The translations under genes were made by a program, and so were the position numbers. Shown one piece after another: positions 53,401 through 64,000 of a stretch of 64,000 bases of DNA; position 1 is the stretch's first letter, and every line of letters begins with the position of its first letter. Origin of the DNA: Strigops habroptila (taxonomy: Eukaryota > Chordata > Aves > Psittaciformes > Psittacidae); contig NC_044278.2 in the NCBI RefSeq assembly GCF_004027225.2, positions 101,238,743-101,302,742 on the forward strand, given 5' to 3'. The notes beneath the pieces were generated by a model that searched no databases, had not been told where the DNA came from, and saw only the letters and a list, made by a program, of their open reading frames with translations.

Positions 53401-56400
53401 CCATTGCAGAATTTGCTTTCATGCTCCACTTTGCTTGCAAAAAAAGCTGTTAAAGAACCACAGAGTACTCTGAGATGTAATTTGGAGATGTTGCAGAAGC
53501 TGGCCTTTATGGTGTCACTTCTGTTCTCAAGAAGACCCAGATTAAATGGCAGGAGAGGACATGGGTGTGTGGAGGTGCAGGATGTGGCCAGCATCTTCAC
53601 TCTGTCACCAAGGTATAACCAAACTGTCTGTGCAAGGGTGCAGTGCAATGCAGAATCTACTCTCTTCACAGTACCCATTTGTCAAACCAGGGACGTCCTG
53701 CAGGTCTAGTTCATTTTCCAGAAAAGCCCATTGAGAACCAGGTCCTCATGGCTGATCTCTATGTGTCCATCTTGTGTGTATCCCACTTTTAAGCAACAGT
53801 GTTGTGTCAGGGTGTTAGCTGCTGCAAAACTGCAGCACTTCAAGATAATGTATCACACGCTTGACTAACACATTTTATCTGATGACACTAAACCAGAGAC
53901 CATCCATCATGTATCTAAATACACCAGAGAGAGCCCTGGCAGGCTACAAGCTGCAAGCTTTGTATTGTCATGCATCCCATCACAGTGTACCCAAAACACT
54001 CCATGGTTTAGAATATTAGCCAGATATATATATATATAACACTAGGAAAGACATGATTATAACAATAGAAGTCTACACTGATACACTGCAGGATTTCATC
54101 CCTGGAATTTGAAGAGTTATCTCATTTTTCCCCTTACTGATGCTGTAGGTAAGTATTTTGTACTTTCATTGCCTTCACTAAAAGCTACTGAGTACTTTGC
54201 TTTCTAAGGTTGAGTGATTCCCTGCTTACGTACAGTCTTTCTCCAGGAGAAATCCTGCAGTGCTTTAAGCCAGTGTCCCCATCTGAGCAAGGCTTCAGAC
54301 CCTGCCACTGCCACCAGCACGATGTACTGCCAGTGCCTGCAGCACCTGGCCCTGGAGGACCCAGAGCGGACACCATCCGATGGCACAGCCGTTGACAGAT
54401 CTCAGCATCTCCATCCGCCCATGACCTGAGCCTTTGGCATGGGGTTATTAACCTGCCTACAGGGCTGAAGCACTGCAAAGGGCCAGAGCAGAGCTGACAG
54501 ATCACATCCAGGGGTGGTCCCTGCTGCAGATCTGTGCTCCCATCTTAGCAATGTTGGGCTCCTGTTAACCTGGCATTGGGGAAATGGGAGACTAGAGCAT
54601 GAAGCAGCTTGCAACCCCATGGTTATATTTCCTGGTCTTTACTTTGAACCTCAGGGCAAGAGGGTGATTTCACAGGTGAAATAGCATGAGTAAGCAGAGC
54701 AGGGCTGGAGCTGAGGAGTTTAATTCAGCTCAGCTACACCAGGAGATGATGCCCTGAGGCTCCAGAGGTGCTCAGGTTGCCCTGAGCTTTAGCCACTGCA
54801 GTCCCACTCTGGTCAAGTTAATGTTCAAGAGTTCAGTCCAAGCCTGGCTGTTCCACAAGTTCATGCCAATAGAAACCATGCGCTGATGCTTCAACCTAGT
54901 AAGTGCCCAATGTCCTCAGCGATAACCATTGATTTACCCCAAAAGCTCCTGAATTGCAACATCCCTCTGATGCAGGAACAAAACCAAAAACTACATGTGA
55001 GAATCGGCAGCATCCGGCCTCACAAGTCATTCTGTAGGATCTGGAGATTCCCAATATGAATAAGATGACAGTAAATGGATGTCAGACTGGGGCAGCACCA
55101 CAACCCACTTCTAGCTTTCACCCAAACTGTTTTTTAATCCTGCACCAGATGCAGAAAAGCATATATGTCTGAATTTAAGTGGTACTGACTTAATGTACTT
55201 AAAGACAGAGAGGCAGATGCCCGAGCTCTTTGCTGAACCATAGCCACAAGAGTTCAGTGCAGCTGATACCTTTGACAAGTACGTAGTTATTACATTCATT
55301 GCAGGACTGCATATCATCCAGTCTTTCTAGACAGAAAGCCTGGGAGGAGGAAATCAGATGATGCAAGGTCTGAAATCATGGTTTAGAGTCGCGTGCCACT
55401 CGTGCTTGGCACGCTAAATCCTCTGCCAAGTGTCGCACTGCCCATTTGCAGCAGTTGGGTCAATAATCCCACAGGCAGATTTCATTAGATGAAAGTGCAT
55501 GGCAGGCTGGAAGGCAAATGCCCAAGTTTCAGAGTGAGAGGGAAAAAGCTGGTATATAAAGTCATTTGGTTAAACAGCAAGAAATGTGTATTTGACACTT
55601 ACTGCGGTACGTGCTCTGATCCCACCGTGCCGTATTCTGGTGATGTCACATGCTGTGCATTTACCAGAAACCAGCACTGGGTTAAACCATGTGGCATTTA
55701 GTGCCTATGTCGAAACTAAACCAGTCCACACGTCTTTTTTGTTTTTGCTTTCTGGCAGCCAGGCTTATGTTGGCGCTCCCACCACTTCCCCTCTCTGCAG
55801 CAGCCCAAGAATAGCCCATTTACTAGGACTGAATGTTGAGTTTGCACTTGTAGACAATCTCCCATTCCTACCAAGAAGCCTCCACAGAAGATTGCTAGCA
55901 TGTGCATCAACCCCTCATCCCACTGCTGACTCTCCTTGCACCTGGGCCATCTCAGTGCAGCTGAGGCAAAACACATTCCCTTCTCTGTATTCTGGGCAGA
56001 ATTTCCTGCTAAATTGCTTAAGGACTTGTAAGAGATGATGATAAAATTAAAATCAGAAGAGAAACTGGTTGTTTTATTTAAAAGATCCTGAAGAATAGTA
56101 GGGACCATAGAGGTCTGAATAAAAGCTAATAAAAAGAAACTTCTCCATTACGGGAAATGCGCAGTGTTCTTAGGACCGCAGTTAATTAAGATTAGTTGGA
56201 CTGCAGGACCTGGAGATGCAGGAAAGCAGGAGAGCTGCCTGCCCGCAAATAACCCAAACAGACTCTCCAATAAGTTGCTGCAGTTTTGCCCCCTTTGCCC
56301 AGGTCTGTGTGAAGGTCTGACCCATCGCAGCCCACCGGAGCCCCAGCCCCTCACCACGGTGGCAGGGCTCTGGCTGCAGAGCAGCCCTGCCTGCCCACAT

Positions 56401-56810
56401 TAGACTTTCAGCCAGGGAAGGAGGTCTCAGTCATCAAATTGAAATGTATGTTGTTACAGGGTACTCCAGCATATTAGTCCTCTCATTAGCTGACATCTGT
56501 GTAACAAACTCACTCCAGGATATCATGGACTAGGACCATGCAACTGCCAAGATACTGCAACAACAGCATGGAAAATTATATGTTTAGAAAATAATTTCAT
56601 TTCTAAAGCCAAAGTCATGTCTAAGCACACAAAGAGTTATAACCAGAGATTATCTATCCAAAGATCAGATCAGCATATATCATCTTGAACTTTTCTCATG
56701 TCCCCTTTAGCCCTTAAGCAAATGCTTATTTTTGTCTTACCGTTCTGGACAACACTTATCAAGGTGACAATGGCGAGGAGGACAACGCTTCCCAGGGTTT
56801 CCTGGTCCAT
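50273..56810 (-). CDS. ALOX5AP: 5-lipoxygenase-activating protein (FLAP), five coding exons
   Basis: The coding sequence is the minus-strand join of 56741-56810, 53347-53446, 52126-52196, 51074-51155 and 50273-50435. These exons are 70, 100, 71, 82 and 163 nt, giving 161 residues plus TAG, the same length as human FLAP. FLAP is a MAPEG-family integral membrane protein of the nuclear envelope and ER. It works as a trimer that presents arachidonic acid to 5-lipoxygenase, starting leukotriene synthesis. The product begins MDQETLGSVVLLAIVTLISV and contains the conserved blocks VEHES, AYPTFLAVLW, VRQKYFVGYLGERTQ and FGKRIILFLFLMSVAG, ending ISPLLLIP. By homology there are four membrane helices, near residues 5-33, 48-77, 81-102 and 106-140. 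The ATG has A at -3 and G at +4. All introns are GT-AG with phases matching across exons, and no frame is broken, so I read it as functional. Compared with human FLAP as I remember it, residues 24, 61, 62, 112 and 113 differ. Those positions line the drug-binding site. Confidence 0.97.
51074..51155 (-). CDS. ALOX5AP: ALOX5AP coding exon 4
   Basis: This 82-nt exon has acceptor TTTACCCAG and donor GTAAGG. It encodes the most conserved block of the family, PAAFAGLMYL then LVRQKYFVGYLGERTQ. This is membrane helix 3 and the tight turn into helix 4. The last two bases (AG) join exon 5 to make Ser108. The intron upstream is 970 bp and the one downstream 638 bp. Confidence 0.97.
52126..52196 (-). CDS. 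ALOX5AP: ALOX5AP coding exon 3
   Basis: This 71-nt exon encodes NQNCGHAYPTFLAVLWCAGL followed by LCSP, which is most of membrane helix 2. The acceptor is pyrimidine-rich and ends CCCTCCCTAG; the donor is GTAACA. Human FLAP has Val-Asp where this sequence has Gly-His at residues 61-62. Both residues are described as contributing to inhibitor binding. The intron upstream is 1,150 bp. Confidence 0.96.
53347..53446 (-). CDS. ALOX5AP: ALOX5AP coding exon 2
   Basis: This 100-nt exon has an acceptor ...TTTAACAG before 53446 and a donor GTAAGT after 53347. It encodes the rest of helix 1 and the first loop: FFASKVEHES, then a variable stretch, then FQRPGSSAFDRIYTA. The final two bases (AA) complete an Asn codon with exon 3. 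The intron upstream is 3,294 bp, the longest in the gene. Confidence 0.96.
56741..56810 (-). CDS. ALOX5AP: ALOX5AP coding exon 1 (start codon)
   Basis: This exon encodes residues 1-23 plus the first base of codon 24. The ATG is at 56808-56810 on the minus strand in a strong Kozak context (three A's before it, G after). The donor at 56740-56734 reads GTAAGAC. It covers the luminal N-terminus and most of the first membrane helix. Codon 24 is split G|CT and becomes Ala, where human FLAP has Gly. Confidence 0.97.
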
Positions 56811-56925
56811 TTTGCCTGTGGCTGCCAGAGCGGTCACTGCAGCCTCTGTGGCAGCTCAGCCCTCTGAGCACAGAAGGAGGAAGTGAAGGTCTTTCTTATC
56901 TTGAATCATTAACACTTCCTATGGC
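56811..56925 (-). promoter_or_regulatory. ALOX5AP: ALOX5AP 5' UTR and proximal promoter candidate
   Basis: This is the 115 bp directly upstream of the FLAP start codon. It contains GAGGAAGTGA on the plus strand at 56877-56886, a close match to the PU.1/ETS consensus. A second ETS core (AGGAAGTG on the minus strand) is at 56913-56920, and a GATA site (AGATAAG on the minus strand) at 56895-56901. I see no canonical TATAAA; the AGATAAGA sequence lies about 90 bp upstream of the ATG, where a weak TATA-like element might sit. The transcription start cannot be placed from sequence alone. PU.1- and GATA-driven expression would fit a gene active in granulocytes, macrophages and mast cells; that link is inference. 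Confidence 0.5.
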
Positions 56926-59900
56926 TTCACAGGAGAGTGGCAGCACTTCACCCTGCACTCAGATGGCTGTCAGAGAAGCACAGCTACAGGCTCACTCATT
57001 CATCGTATACAGATGAAGCCCAGAGATACAAGAGGTTAGGTGTCTGTGATCTAACAGGATATATAACGTAGAAAGATATCTATTGCCTGCACAGGAGCAA
57101 TATAGCAAACTTGATATCTAAAGTACGTCTGAGCATCTGGCCAGCTGTGTGGAACAGCAGGAAGGCTGGAAGAGACCAGCCACGTTATCATAGCATTACC
57201 TGCAAGTGCCTGAGCACTCCACAAACTAAGTTGGGAGGAGAAATAGTGTTGGTGAGTCTTAATAACACTGCTCTCATACATGTGCCCTCTTTGGTCACAT
57301 CTCCATCAGCCTCACCAGCAAGGAGACCCCAGGTCTCCAGGTCACAAGCAAAATCTCCATCTGGCATATTTCAATGGGCAGTACACAAATGCTGTGAGCA
57401 TCACGGGTAGGCACAGAAATGGGTCTTTCTTTACCAGGGACGGGTCCTGCATCATTCCCCCTACAAATAACTCCTTGGAAGACAGCAACAGCTGCCATCA
57501 TTCAACATTTTACAGGCTCAGGCTTCACAGTTGTACCCCAGTTTTAGCAGTCAACTCATTATATAGTAACTACTACATAATGTTCACGCCTTAGCTCTGA
57601 TGCCGTGACAGCAAAGCACAGGCTGCAGTGTTGGACAGCTGCAGAAAGTCCCAGAGCTTCCGTCAGATCAATGGAAAGTGTCCACACCCAAAGTGCACAT
57701 CGCTTGCTGCCCCTAACTGCTCTGCTCCCTTTTGCCCATATTCTGATAGGGAAAAGCCTTACAAAAAATGCTTACCTTTAGTAGGGATTTAACATTAATT
57801 CAAGCAGTGTTTTCACCAGACTGAGCCCTGGATAACTTCTGCCCCATCTCTCTGTCTGTCTCTACTCCACCACATGCTACCCAGAAGGTCTGAGTGCCAC
57901 CTAGCATCCAGACCATGACAGGGTAACTGGTGACCTCTCACTGGATGGGACATAGCCTGTTAGGAGTTCCCAGCAGGAGCCAAGCTGCAAAATCCACCTC
58001 GTTCAACAGGGTCACATTTACCTGCAAATGGTGTTTTTATCCAGTCTCTCTATCATACAAATTATTATAATGTGTACTATTAGATATGGAAAACACTCAG
58101 GTACTTTGGGTATAAGCAAATACAAAGAAACACGCTGGCTGAGAGGTAGGTGATTAACACTGTGAGTTGTGACCTACTGTTAACTTAACAGGAAAAGGCT
58201 GTCTTTCTGGGAGAACCTTCCCTACAGTCCGTCCAGACACAACTGTGTGAGAAGCAAGGCCATAAATGTATTCAGGTTTAGATTTGGCCTGTTTTTAACG
58301 CTTGGCAAATTTAGGAAAAAAGAACACAAACCAACAAAAGAACAAACCCAAGAACAAAGAGAGAAGCCCAATAGCACTTTGAAAATGATTTTATTCTCTT
58401 TTTCCCACAAAACAGTCTTTTGTTACTTGAGCATCAAAATTTATGTTTTAAAGGTCTACTGAGCACAGGATCATAGTTGGTATTTAAGGATGGTATTTAA
58501 TGCTAAGCTTCCACTAATCTTCTGAGGAGGAAAATCCATCACCTAAAAGTGGTTATGGAATTAAATCAAAAGAGGAATATTGTCCAAGCAGAGACCAACA
58601 CTGTGACTGGAAGAAAGGAGCTGTGCATGGACACAGGATGGCATGACTCCCAGTCATCCTCCCACAGCAGGCACTGATCCTTCTCTTCCTTCTACGTGTT
58701 TTACAGCCTGCAGCTTGCTTTAGATTTACAAGGAGTAGTAAAAGCAGATGAGCCTGCTCCGAGATCTGCTCCAACTTGCCATGAAAACACACACACTTCC
58801 CTGCTTTCAAAGACTCCCCAAAGGTGGCTTCAATTTGGCAGGACTCTCATGTTAAAGGAGGTAGGAATCAGGCTGCTAAGGTTTGAAGTCACCCCCATAG
58901 GAGGAGTTTATGCCAGCAGGTTTCCGAGCTGGCTGACCCAAGCTCCCAGGGCTGGCTAAGCTGATTTCTGGGTGTACAGGGAGAAAACAGCTTTGCCAGA
59001 GAGAATCTGTTTGGTATGGCTGCCTGAAAATAAGAACTGTTTTTATAAGGGTAACATCACTCTCAGAACTCTGCCTAAGGAAAAGCAGAGGAAATCAAAA
59101 GGCTATGAGGGACATGGGAGAAGTCCTGTCCCTTTACCACGGCAGAGCAACACTTGTAAATATAGTCCAACAGAGCAGAACCCCTTTGGAGGGAGAATAT
59201 TTTCTTTTCATGCCCCTTGGCGCTGGAATAGCTGCAGGATGAAAGAAGGTTCTGGCAATGTTTTTGCAATTTGGGGAATGGCCTTGGCAAGGCAGGGCTA
59301 AGGTGGGGCCAAAATGACTCTGCAAACAGCTTCTGCCATAGCTACACATTAAATTGTTCCCTGCCCCTGAGACCTAAACATGGATGGCTCTGTGTCTCCT
59401 TTGTGTACCCTGTATTGTGGGGTACACACAGGATCACTGTCTGGGTCAGGCAAAGTTGGCACCACTGGAAAAATGCTGTCCACCTGGGAGAAAGATCAGT
59501 GCGAGACACCTCCATCATATCCCACTTGGCCATTTGAAATAGGGCATTTTCTCAAGTAGGCAAAAAAGGAGCAAGGGATGGACAGCTTGGGGAACAGTGC
59601 CTGCACCTGCCGTAACACCCAGCATGGTCCATGCTCTCCAGGCACAGGTACTTCAGCATCTGCTGTCAGACCCCAGCCCTTCCGCTCCCTGCATTGCTGT
59701 TTGACATCCACATCTTCCTGTCTGAGGAAGATAACCTTGCCACAGAGAGCCGTGAAGCTCATGAAAATGTGCAAAGCCAGCGAGCTTTTCCAGTTGAGCT
59801 GCGAGGCTTCCCGCACGTTTAATCTCCTCCTCTGGAAATCTTGAAGAGCCAGTCAAAATAATCCTTTTGTAGAATTGCTTTCACACTGAAGGGGAAAGGA

Positions 59901-61092
59901 CTGGGAACATGGATCTATAAATATCTGTTGGGATGTTCATCTCTCCTCTCATACACTCTGCTCAGCACTCGGCTGCAAGGACTCCCGTGAAAGGGTGTCT
60001 CCTGATAAAACAAAAGCTGCTTCTGGGAAGTTCCTGTATATACCTGTCAGGCAACACACAGCTCTCATGCTTTGTCATAAATGCAATGGGACACAAGCCG
60101 TTTGGACTGGTCGGTTAATATTAGCACTGTGCATTGCAAACTTAAAGCACCACATAACCAACAAATATATAGTACCTATATATATAGTGTGTGTGACTAC
60201 ATGCTGTCATATCAGTCTGCTTCATTATCCTTTCCAAAGCCTGACAAAACCCCAAAGGAGAGCTTGAACAGAGCTGGAAACGTGAAGTGCAACACAAAGT
60301 AAAGGGCAATGCTGCAGTGATTTAAATGCTGTCTTCATTTTGCATGGCGAGGAGAATGACACTGTGGGAGCAGTCAGAGTGCTGCCTCAGAAGCTCCTCC
60401 TTCTCCACATTGCCCAGATTGGTCCTTGCTGTCTCCATACTACATTTGTACAAATTCAGCTTAAAACACAGCGCTTGAAGACAGAGCCCTTAGTCCCTCC
60501 AGGCCCTGCCACAGCCTCCTCCTCATCCTTCATGTGTCACCCACCACTCTCCTGAGTAAATTTTGCTGTTACTGCTGACATTCCTGTGGCTGCATTTCAT
60601 CCTTGAGTCCATTTCTGCAGTGTTCCGGCCTTGCTGGTGAACCCCATGTAACAAAGGTTGTGCATTTGCCTTCCCCAGAATGGTTATTTGGGTTTATCTT
60701 CATTATATTTCAGTGGGTTGACCCTGGAGAGATGCTGCAATGTAGCAAGACTGGTTTGATCTGAGCCCCTCCACCAGGATGCTGGAAAGCAACATGGGCG
60801 CGTTTGGTATTTTCTCTGCCATTGGGAGATCAGAGAATTGAGCAGGGCCAAGACAGACCCTTCTGAAGCTTTTTTGGCAACCCCGCCTTATTTCCCGGGT
60901 AGTTATTGATGAGTAGGGTTTGTGCAGTGTCCAATGAGTGGCAAAGCTACCTCGTGCGGGTTTCCTCTCTGTCATCTTTCCCTGCCTCACTCCCAAGCAG
61001 CAGCTTCTCAGCAGCCATTGTGATACCATGAGGCGTCACCGCGGTGGCAGCCACCGGCAGCCCGGGAAACCAGCCACCCCGTCACGGGAGGA
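56926..61092. other. Upstream region of ALOX5AP, no supported gene
   Basis: These 4.2 kb lie between the ALOX5AP promoter and the CR1 copy. They contain no recognisable repeat apart from a short TA microsatellite at 60.17 kb, and no convincing exon. Distal enhancers of ALOX5AP could lie here, but nothing specific can be pointed to. Confidence 0.5.
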
Positions 61093-62440
61093 GAATCACA
61101 GAGCCGCAGGAGAGCTGAGGCTGCAGGTGACCTCTGGAGGTCATCTGGTCCAACCCTGCTGCTCAAGCCAGGCCACCTGCAGCAAGCTGCCCAGGTATTT
61201 ATACACATTGATAAGGCCTCCCTGAGCCTTCTCCAGGCTGAGCAGTCCCGGCTCTCTCAGCCTTCTCTCATAGGAGATGCTCCAGTCCCTCCATCATCTT
61301 CATGGCCCTTTGCTAGAGTGTTACCAGTATGTCCATGTCTCTCTTGTCCTGGGGAACCCAGACCTGGACACAGCACTCCAGGAGTGGCCACACCAGTGCT
61401 GAGCAGAGGGGAAGGATCCCCTCCCCAGCCTGCTGGCAATGCTTTGTGTAATGCAGCCCAGGACACCATTCGCTGCATTTGGCACAAAGGCCCATTGCTG
61501 GCTCATGTTCAACTTTCTGTCAAGCTGCTTTCCAGCTGAGTGCACCCAGCACGTACTGGTGCATGGGGTTGTTTGTCCCCGGCTGCAGGACCTTGCGTTT
61601 CTTGTTGAACTTCATGAGGTACCTGTCAGCCCATTTCTCCAGCCTGCCAAGGTCCCTCTGGAGGGCAGCAGGACCCTTTGGTGGATCAGCCACTCCTCTG
61701 AGTTTGGTGTTGTCTGCAAACTTGCTGAGGATACTCTGCCCCATCATCCACATTGTTAATGGAGATGCTGAGCAGCGTCGATCCCTGGGGTACACCACTA
61801 GCTACTGGCCTCCAATTAGATTGAGCCACTGATCACCACCGTCTGGGTCCAACTGTTCAGGCAGTCTTCAATCCACCTCACCATCTTCTCATCCAACCCG
61901 TACATCCACAGGTTCTCTAGGAGGACCTTACAGGAGACAGTAACTTATTGCAGCACTTACTGAAGTCCAGGCAGACAATACCCACTGCCAGCCCCTCAGC
62001 TACCTGGCCAATCACTTCATCATGGAAATTTATCAAGTTGGTCAGGCACAACTTGCCTTGGTGAAGCCATGCTGACAACTGATCATTTCTTTGTCCTTGA
62101 CGTGCTTGAAGGCTGTTTCCAGGATTAGCTGATCCATCACCTTCCCAGGGGTTGAGGTGAAGCTGACCAGCCTGTAGTTTCCTGGGTCATCCTTCTCACC
62201 CTTCTTGAAGATGGGGGTGACATGTGCTTTCCTCCAACCCTGGGGCTCTTCTCCCAGTTGCCATGATCAAAGATGATTGAGAATGACCTTGCAATGACAT
62301 CTGCCCTCAGCTCTTGTAGGTACATTCCACTATGGCCAATGGATTCAGAGAGGTGCAGGTTACACCAGCCTTTCTCCTCTGTCTCTGAGACCTGGCATTC
62401 CTGAGGGAAATCACACTCCTTTGGCATGACTTGTTTTTCA
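61093..62440 (-). mobile_element. CR1 LINE, about 1.3 kb, 5'-truncated and inactive
   Basis: This is a minus-strand CR1 copy. Read on its sense strand it encodes the C-terminal half of the CR1 reverse transcriptase. Recognisable pieces include DEKMVRWIEDCLNSWTQT (revcomp near 61845-61900), the region around SKFADNTKLRGVADPPKGPA, and LEKWADRYLMKFNKK followed by NNPMHQYVLGA (61520-61798). The 3' end near 61093-61200 has the typical line 'ctggaggtcatctggtccaa' in antisense. The catalytic FADD is changed to FADN and the frame is broken repeatedly, so the copy is dead. It looks like one of the older avian CR1 subfamilies because the terminal octamer repeat is degraded. Confidence 0.9.
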
Positions 62441-62864
62441 CAACTCACATTAGCTGCCGTTAATACCTTTTAGATGGCTGAAAATTGATTGCTTAATAAT
62501 TCATTTATAGACTTTTTAGAGCAGAAGCGAGACTGCCTGGGCAGCAGATTCCCGGGTCTTCCGCTCCGCTCCCCTTTGAGACGTTTCTTTCGCCCTGACT
62601 CACTTCTGTCAGTGCTTCCACTTTCCATCAGCTCTTGCAAACAATTACCAAAGGTCTTTGATCACTGTGGGATGAATCTCGCCTCCTGTTCTTCCAGCCT
62701 CAGGTCACAACTAGGCTGTTTAGCACTGCTGGAAGGCACAGCACGCCCCCCCTCCGCACCCGCGGGGCGCTGTAGGAACCGCAGGAGCACAACCTACCGC
62801 GGGTGCCAAGGGGACCGCGGGGCGCGGCCATCAGCACCTGCTCGGCAGAGAATACTAACAGCGC

Positions 62865-62870
62865 GTCTCT

Positions 62871-62921
<51 letters not shown>

Positions 62922-62938
62922 GAGCCCACCCAGGGACG
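62865..62938 (+). tRNA. tRNA-Asn (anticodon GUU)
   Basis: This is a complete 74-nt cloverleaf. The acceptor GTCTCTG pairs with CAGGGAC (one U-G pair) and G is the discriminator base. The D stem is GCGC/GCGC, the anticodon stem TTCGG/CCGAA with loop CTGTTAA (GTT at 62899-62901), and the T arm GGTGG-TTCGAGC-CCACC. The internal A box (TGGCGCAATCGG) and B box (GGTTCGAGCCC) are intact. A T run for Pol III termination follows at 62949-62952, with a longer one at 62967-62971. CCA is not encoded, as expected for eukaryotes. There is no sign of decay, so it is probably transcribed. Confidence 0.97.
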
Positions 62939-63167
62939 AAATGTGGCCTTTTACGGTAACCTCGTCTTTTTCCTCCCCGGCTGGGTCCAGCCTGCGCTGC
63001 CCTTATACCGCTGGGAGCTGCCTGAGAGCTGCACTCAGCTCCGGGCCTCGCCGTCCGGCGGAAGAAGCCTTTCCATGGCCACTGCCGGGGAGGGCGATCT
63101 GTGCAGCGCCGCCGCGCTCCCTGTGCTCGGTCAAAGGCGGCCGCAGAAAAATACAGTGTTGCCGAGA

Positions 63168-63240
63168 GTTTCCGTAGTGTAGTGGTTATCACGTTCGCCT
63201 AACACGCGAAAGGTCCCCGGTTCGAAACCGGGCGGAAACA
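63168..63240 (+). tRNA. tRNA-Val (anticodon AAC)
   Basis: This is a complete 73-nt cloverleaf. The acceptor GTTTCCG pairs perfectly with CGGAAAC and A is the discriminator base. The anticodon stem is TTCGC/GCGAA with loop CTAACAC (AAC at 63201-63203; A34 would be edited to inosine). The T arm is CCCGG-TTCGAAA-CCGGG. The A-box-like TAGTGTAGTGG and the B box GGTTCGAAACC are intact. A six-T Pol III terminator follows at 63249-63254. It lies 229 bp downstream of the tRNA-Asn gene on the same strand and has its own internal promoter. Confidence 0.97.
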
Positions 63241-63254
63241 CTTTCCACTTTTTT

Positions 63255-64000
63255 GGTCCTTCCCGCGTCACCACGGACGTCATTTCCCCGGTTTCTCCTT
63301 TAAGACTCGCACAGCGTGGAGGCGATCCCACACGGCGAGGAATACACATGTCGCCGCGCGGGAGAAGGCGAACCGCCGCCCGGACGAGGGGCAAGGGCCG
63401 GGCTGGGTGCTCTATGTGGGAGAGTTGGCTCATTCCCCTGCACAAGCTTCTCCTCTGCAAGGATACTTCTTCCCCATCTGTGTGGAAGGATGACCTAAAG
63501 GAGGAGAATCGAGTCTCAGGGGAGGGGATAAATTTCCTGCAGTGCACATAAAGAAGACACTGGGGAAAGCAGTCTGGGTTCTTCCTGTTTCAGGTGAAGT
63601 GAAAGACTGAGATAGGGCAAAAGCTTCAAAAATAGTATGATTCCACCACCAAATAATAGCATTGAACCTGCTTTTCCTGAACAGCCACAGGTGTAGAAGA
63701 TATTTGGTCCTAGGAACCACTTAAGTTTGGGCTGGAGATAATGCCCGTTAAGGATAACATTTATGGTGCTGCGGCACAAAGCATTTTGAAATCTTATCCT
63801 GCCCGGGCAAAGCAAGGCTTGAAGGCAGAGGGATCCTCACTGGAATGAAGTGCTATATTAGGAAATTCAAGTGCCCAACTTCTTTCTCACAGCTTCCCCG
63901 TCACTTAAATCTTTCTCTGCTACACCAGTGGAAAGAGCAAGCCAGTGACAATAGGAATATAGAAAAATAAAACAACCTACACAAAAGGTAGAGTTACAGT
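63255..64000. other. Region right of the tRNA pair, no supported gene
   Basis: The CpG-rich part ends near 63420, after which the sequence becomes ordinary A/T-leaning DNA. I see no exon or repeat. In human the next gene on this side is USPL1 (remembered synteny); none of it is recognisable here. Confidence 0.45.

Larger units (their letters stand above)
62745..63420. promoter_or_regulatory. CpG-rich patch around the tRNA pair
   Basis: CpG dinucleotides are frequent here (for example near 62757-62830, 63040-63145 and 63340-63400), while the surrounding sequence is CpG-poor. The patch covers both tRNA genes and their flanks. It probably reflects constitutively open, unmethylated tRNA chromatin rather than a protein-gene promoter, because I see no coding exon starting from it. 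Confidence 0.55.

Noticed and set aside
61318-61832. Overlapping frames of 73 to 117 codons on the plus strand
   Set aside because: They are the antisense of the CR1 reverse transcriptase at 61093-62440.
62745-63420. CpG-rich patch as the promoter of a protein-coding gene
   Set aside because: No first exon with a donor site and a plausible start codon was found; the two tRNA genes explain the patch.
1-64000. CRISPR arrays, operons, bacterial or phage systems
   Set aside because: The window is vertebrate nuclear DNA, with introns, LINEs and eukaryotic tRNA genes; no regularly spaced repeats were seen.

Overview
The window is nuclear DNA from a bird. Many fragments of the CR1 LINE family are scattered through it, several ending in the CR1 signature octamer repeat (ATTCTATG, read on the element's sense strand). 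There is also a solo LTR of a type I recognise from avian endogenous retroviruses, and the one protein gene has short, bird-sized introns. The two tRNA genes are eukaryotic: neither encodes CCA, and both have T-run terminators.

The only protein-coding gene I can support is ALOX5AP (5-lipoxygenase-activating protein, FLAP), on the minus strand. Its five coding exons lie at 56741-56810, 53347-53446, 52126-52196, 51074-51155 and 50273-50435. They join to 486 nt, encoding 161 residues plus a stop, with GT-AG signals at every junction and the length of human FLAP. The region just upstream of its ATG carries ETS/PU.1-like and GATA-like sites, which fits a myeloid gene.

At the right end, about 6 kb upstream of ALOX5AP, a CpG-rich patch holds two intact tRNA genes on the plus strand: tRNA-Asn(GUU) at 62865-62938 and tRNA-Val(AAC) at 63168-63240. 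A 1.3-kb dead CR1 copy lies between the tRNAs and ALOX5AP.

The left 49 kb, downstream of ALOX5AP, appears to be an intergenic desert. I find no convincing exon there. It contains CR1 fragments (near 5.2, 12.6, 14.6, 16.1, 20.6, 21.7, 32.5, 35.0, 36.2, 43.9 and 47.1 kb), the solo LTR at 47337-47993 with an expanded AT-rich tract, a perfect 26-bp tandem duplication at 17093-17144, and a 70-bp sequence present twice about 1.9 kb apart (36631 and 38569). The many 60-217 codon open frames there look like chance frames.

I did not find an undescribed multi-gene system. The observations most worth following are a set of substitutions at FLAP inhibitor-site positions, the promoter motif cluster, the tRNA pair in what appears to be a conserved syntenic position, and the paired 70-bp repeat.
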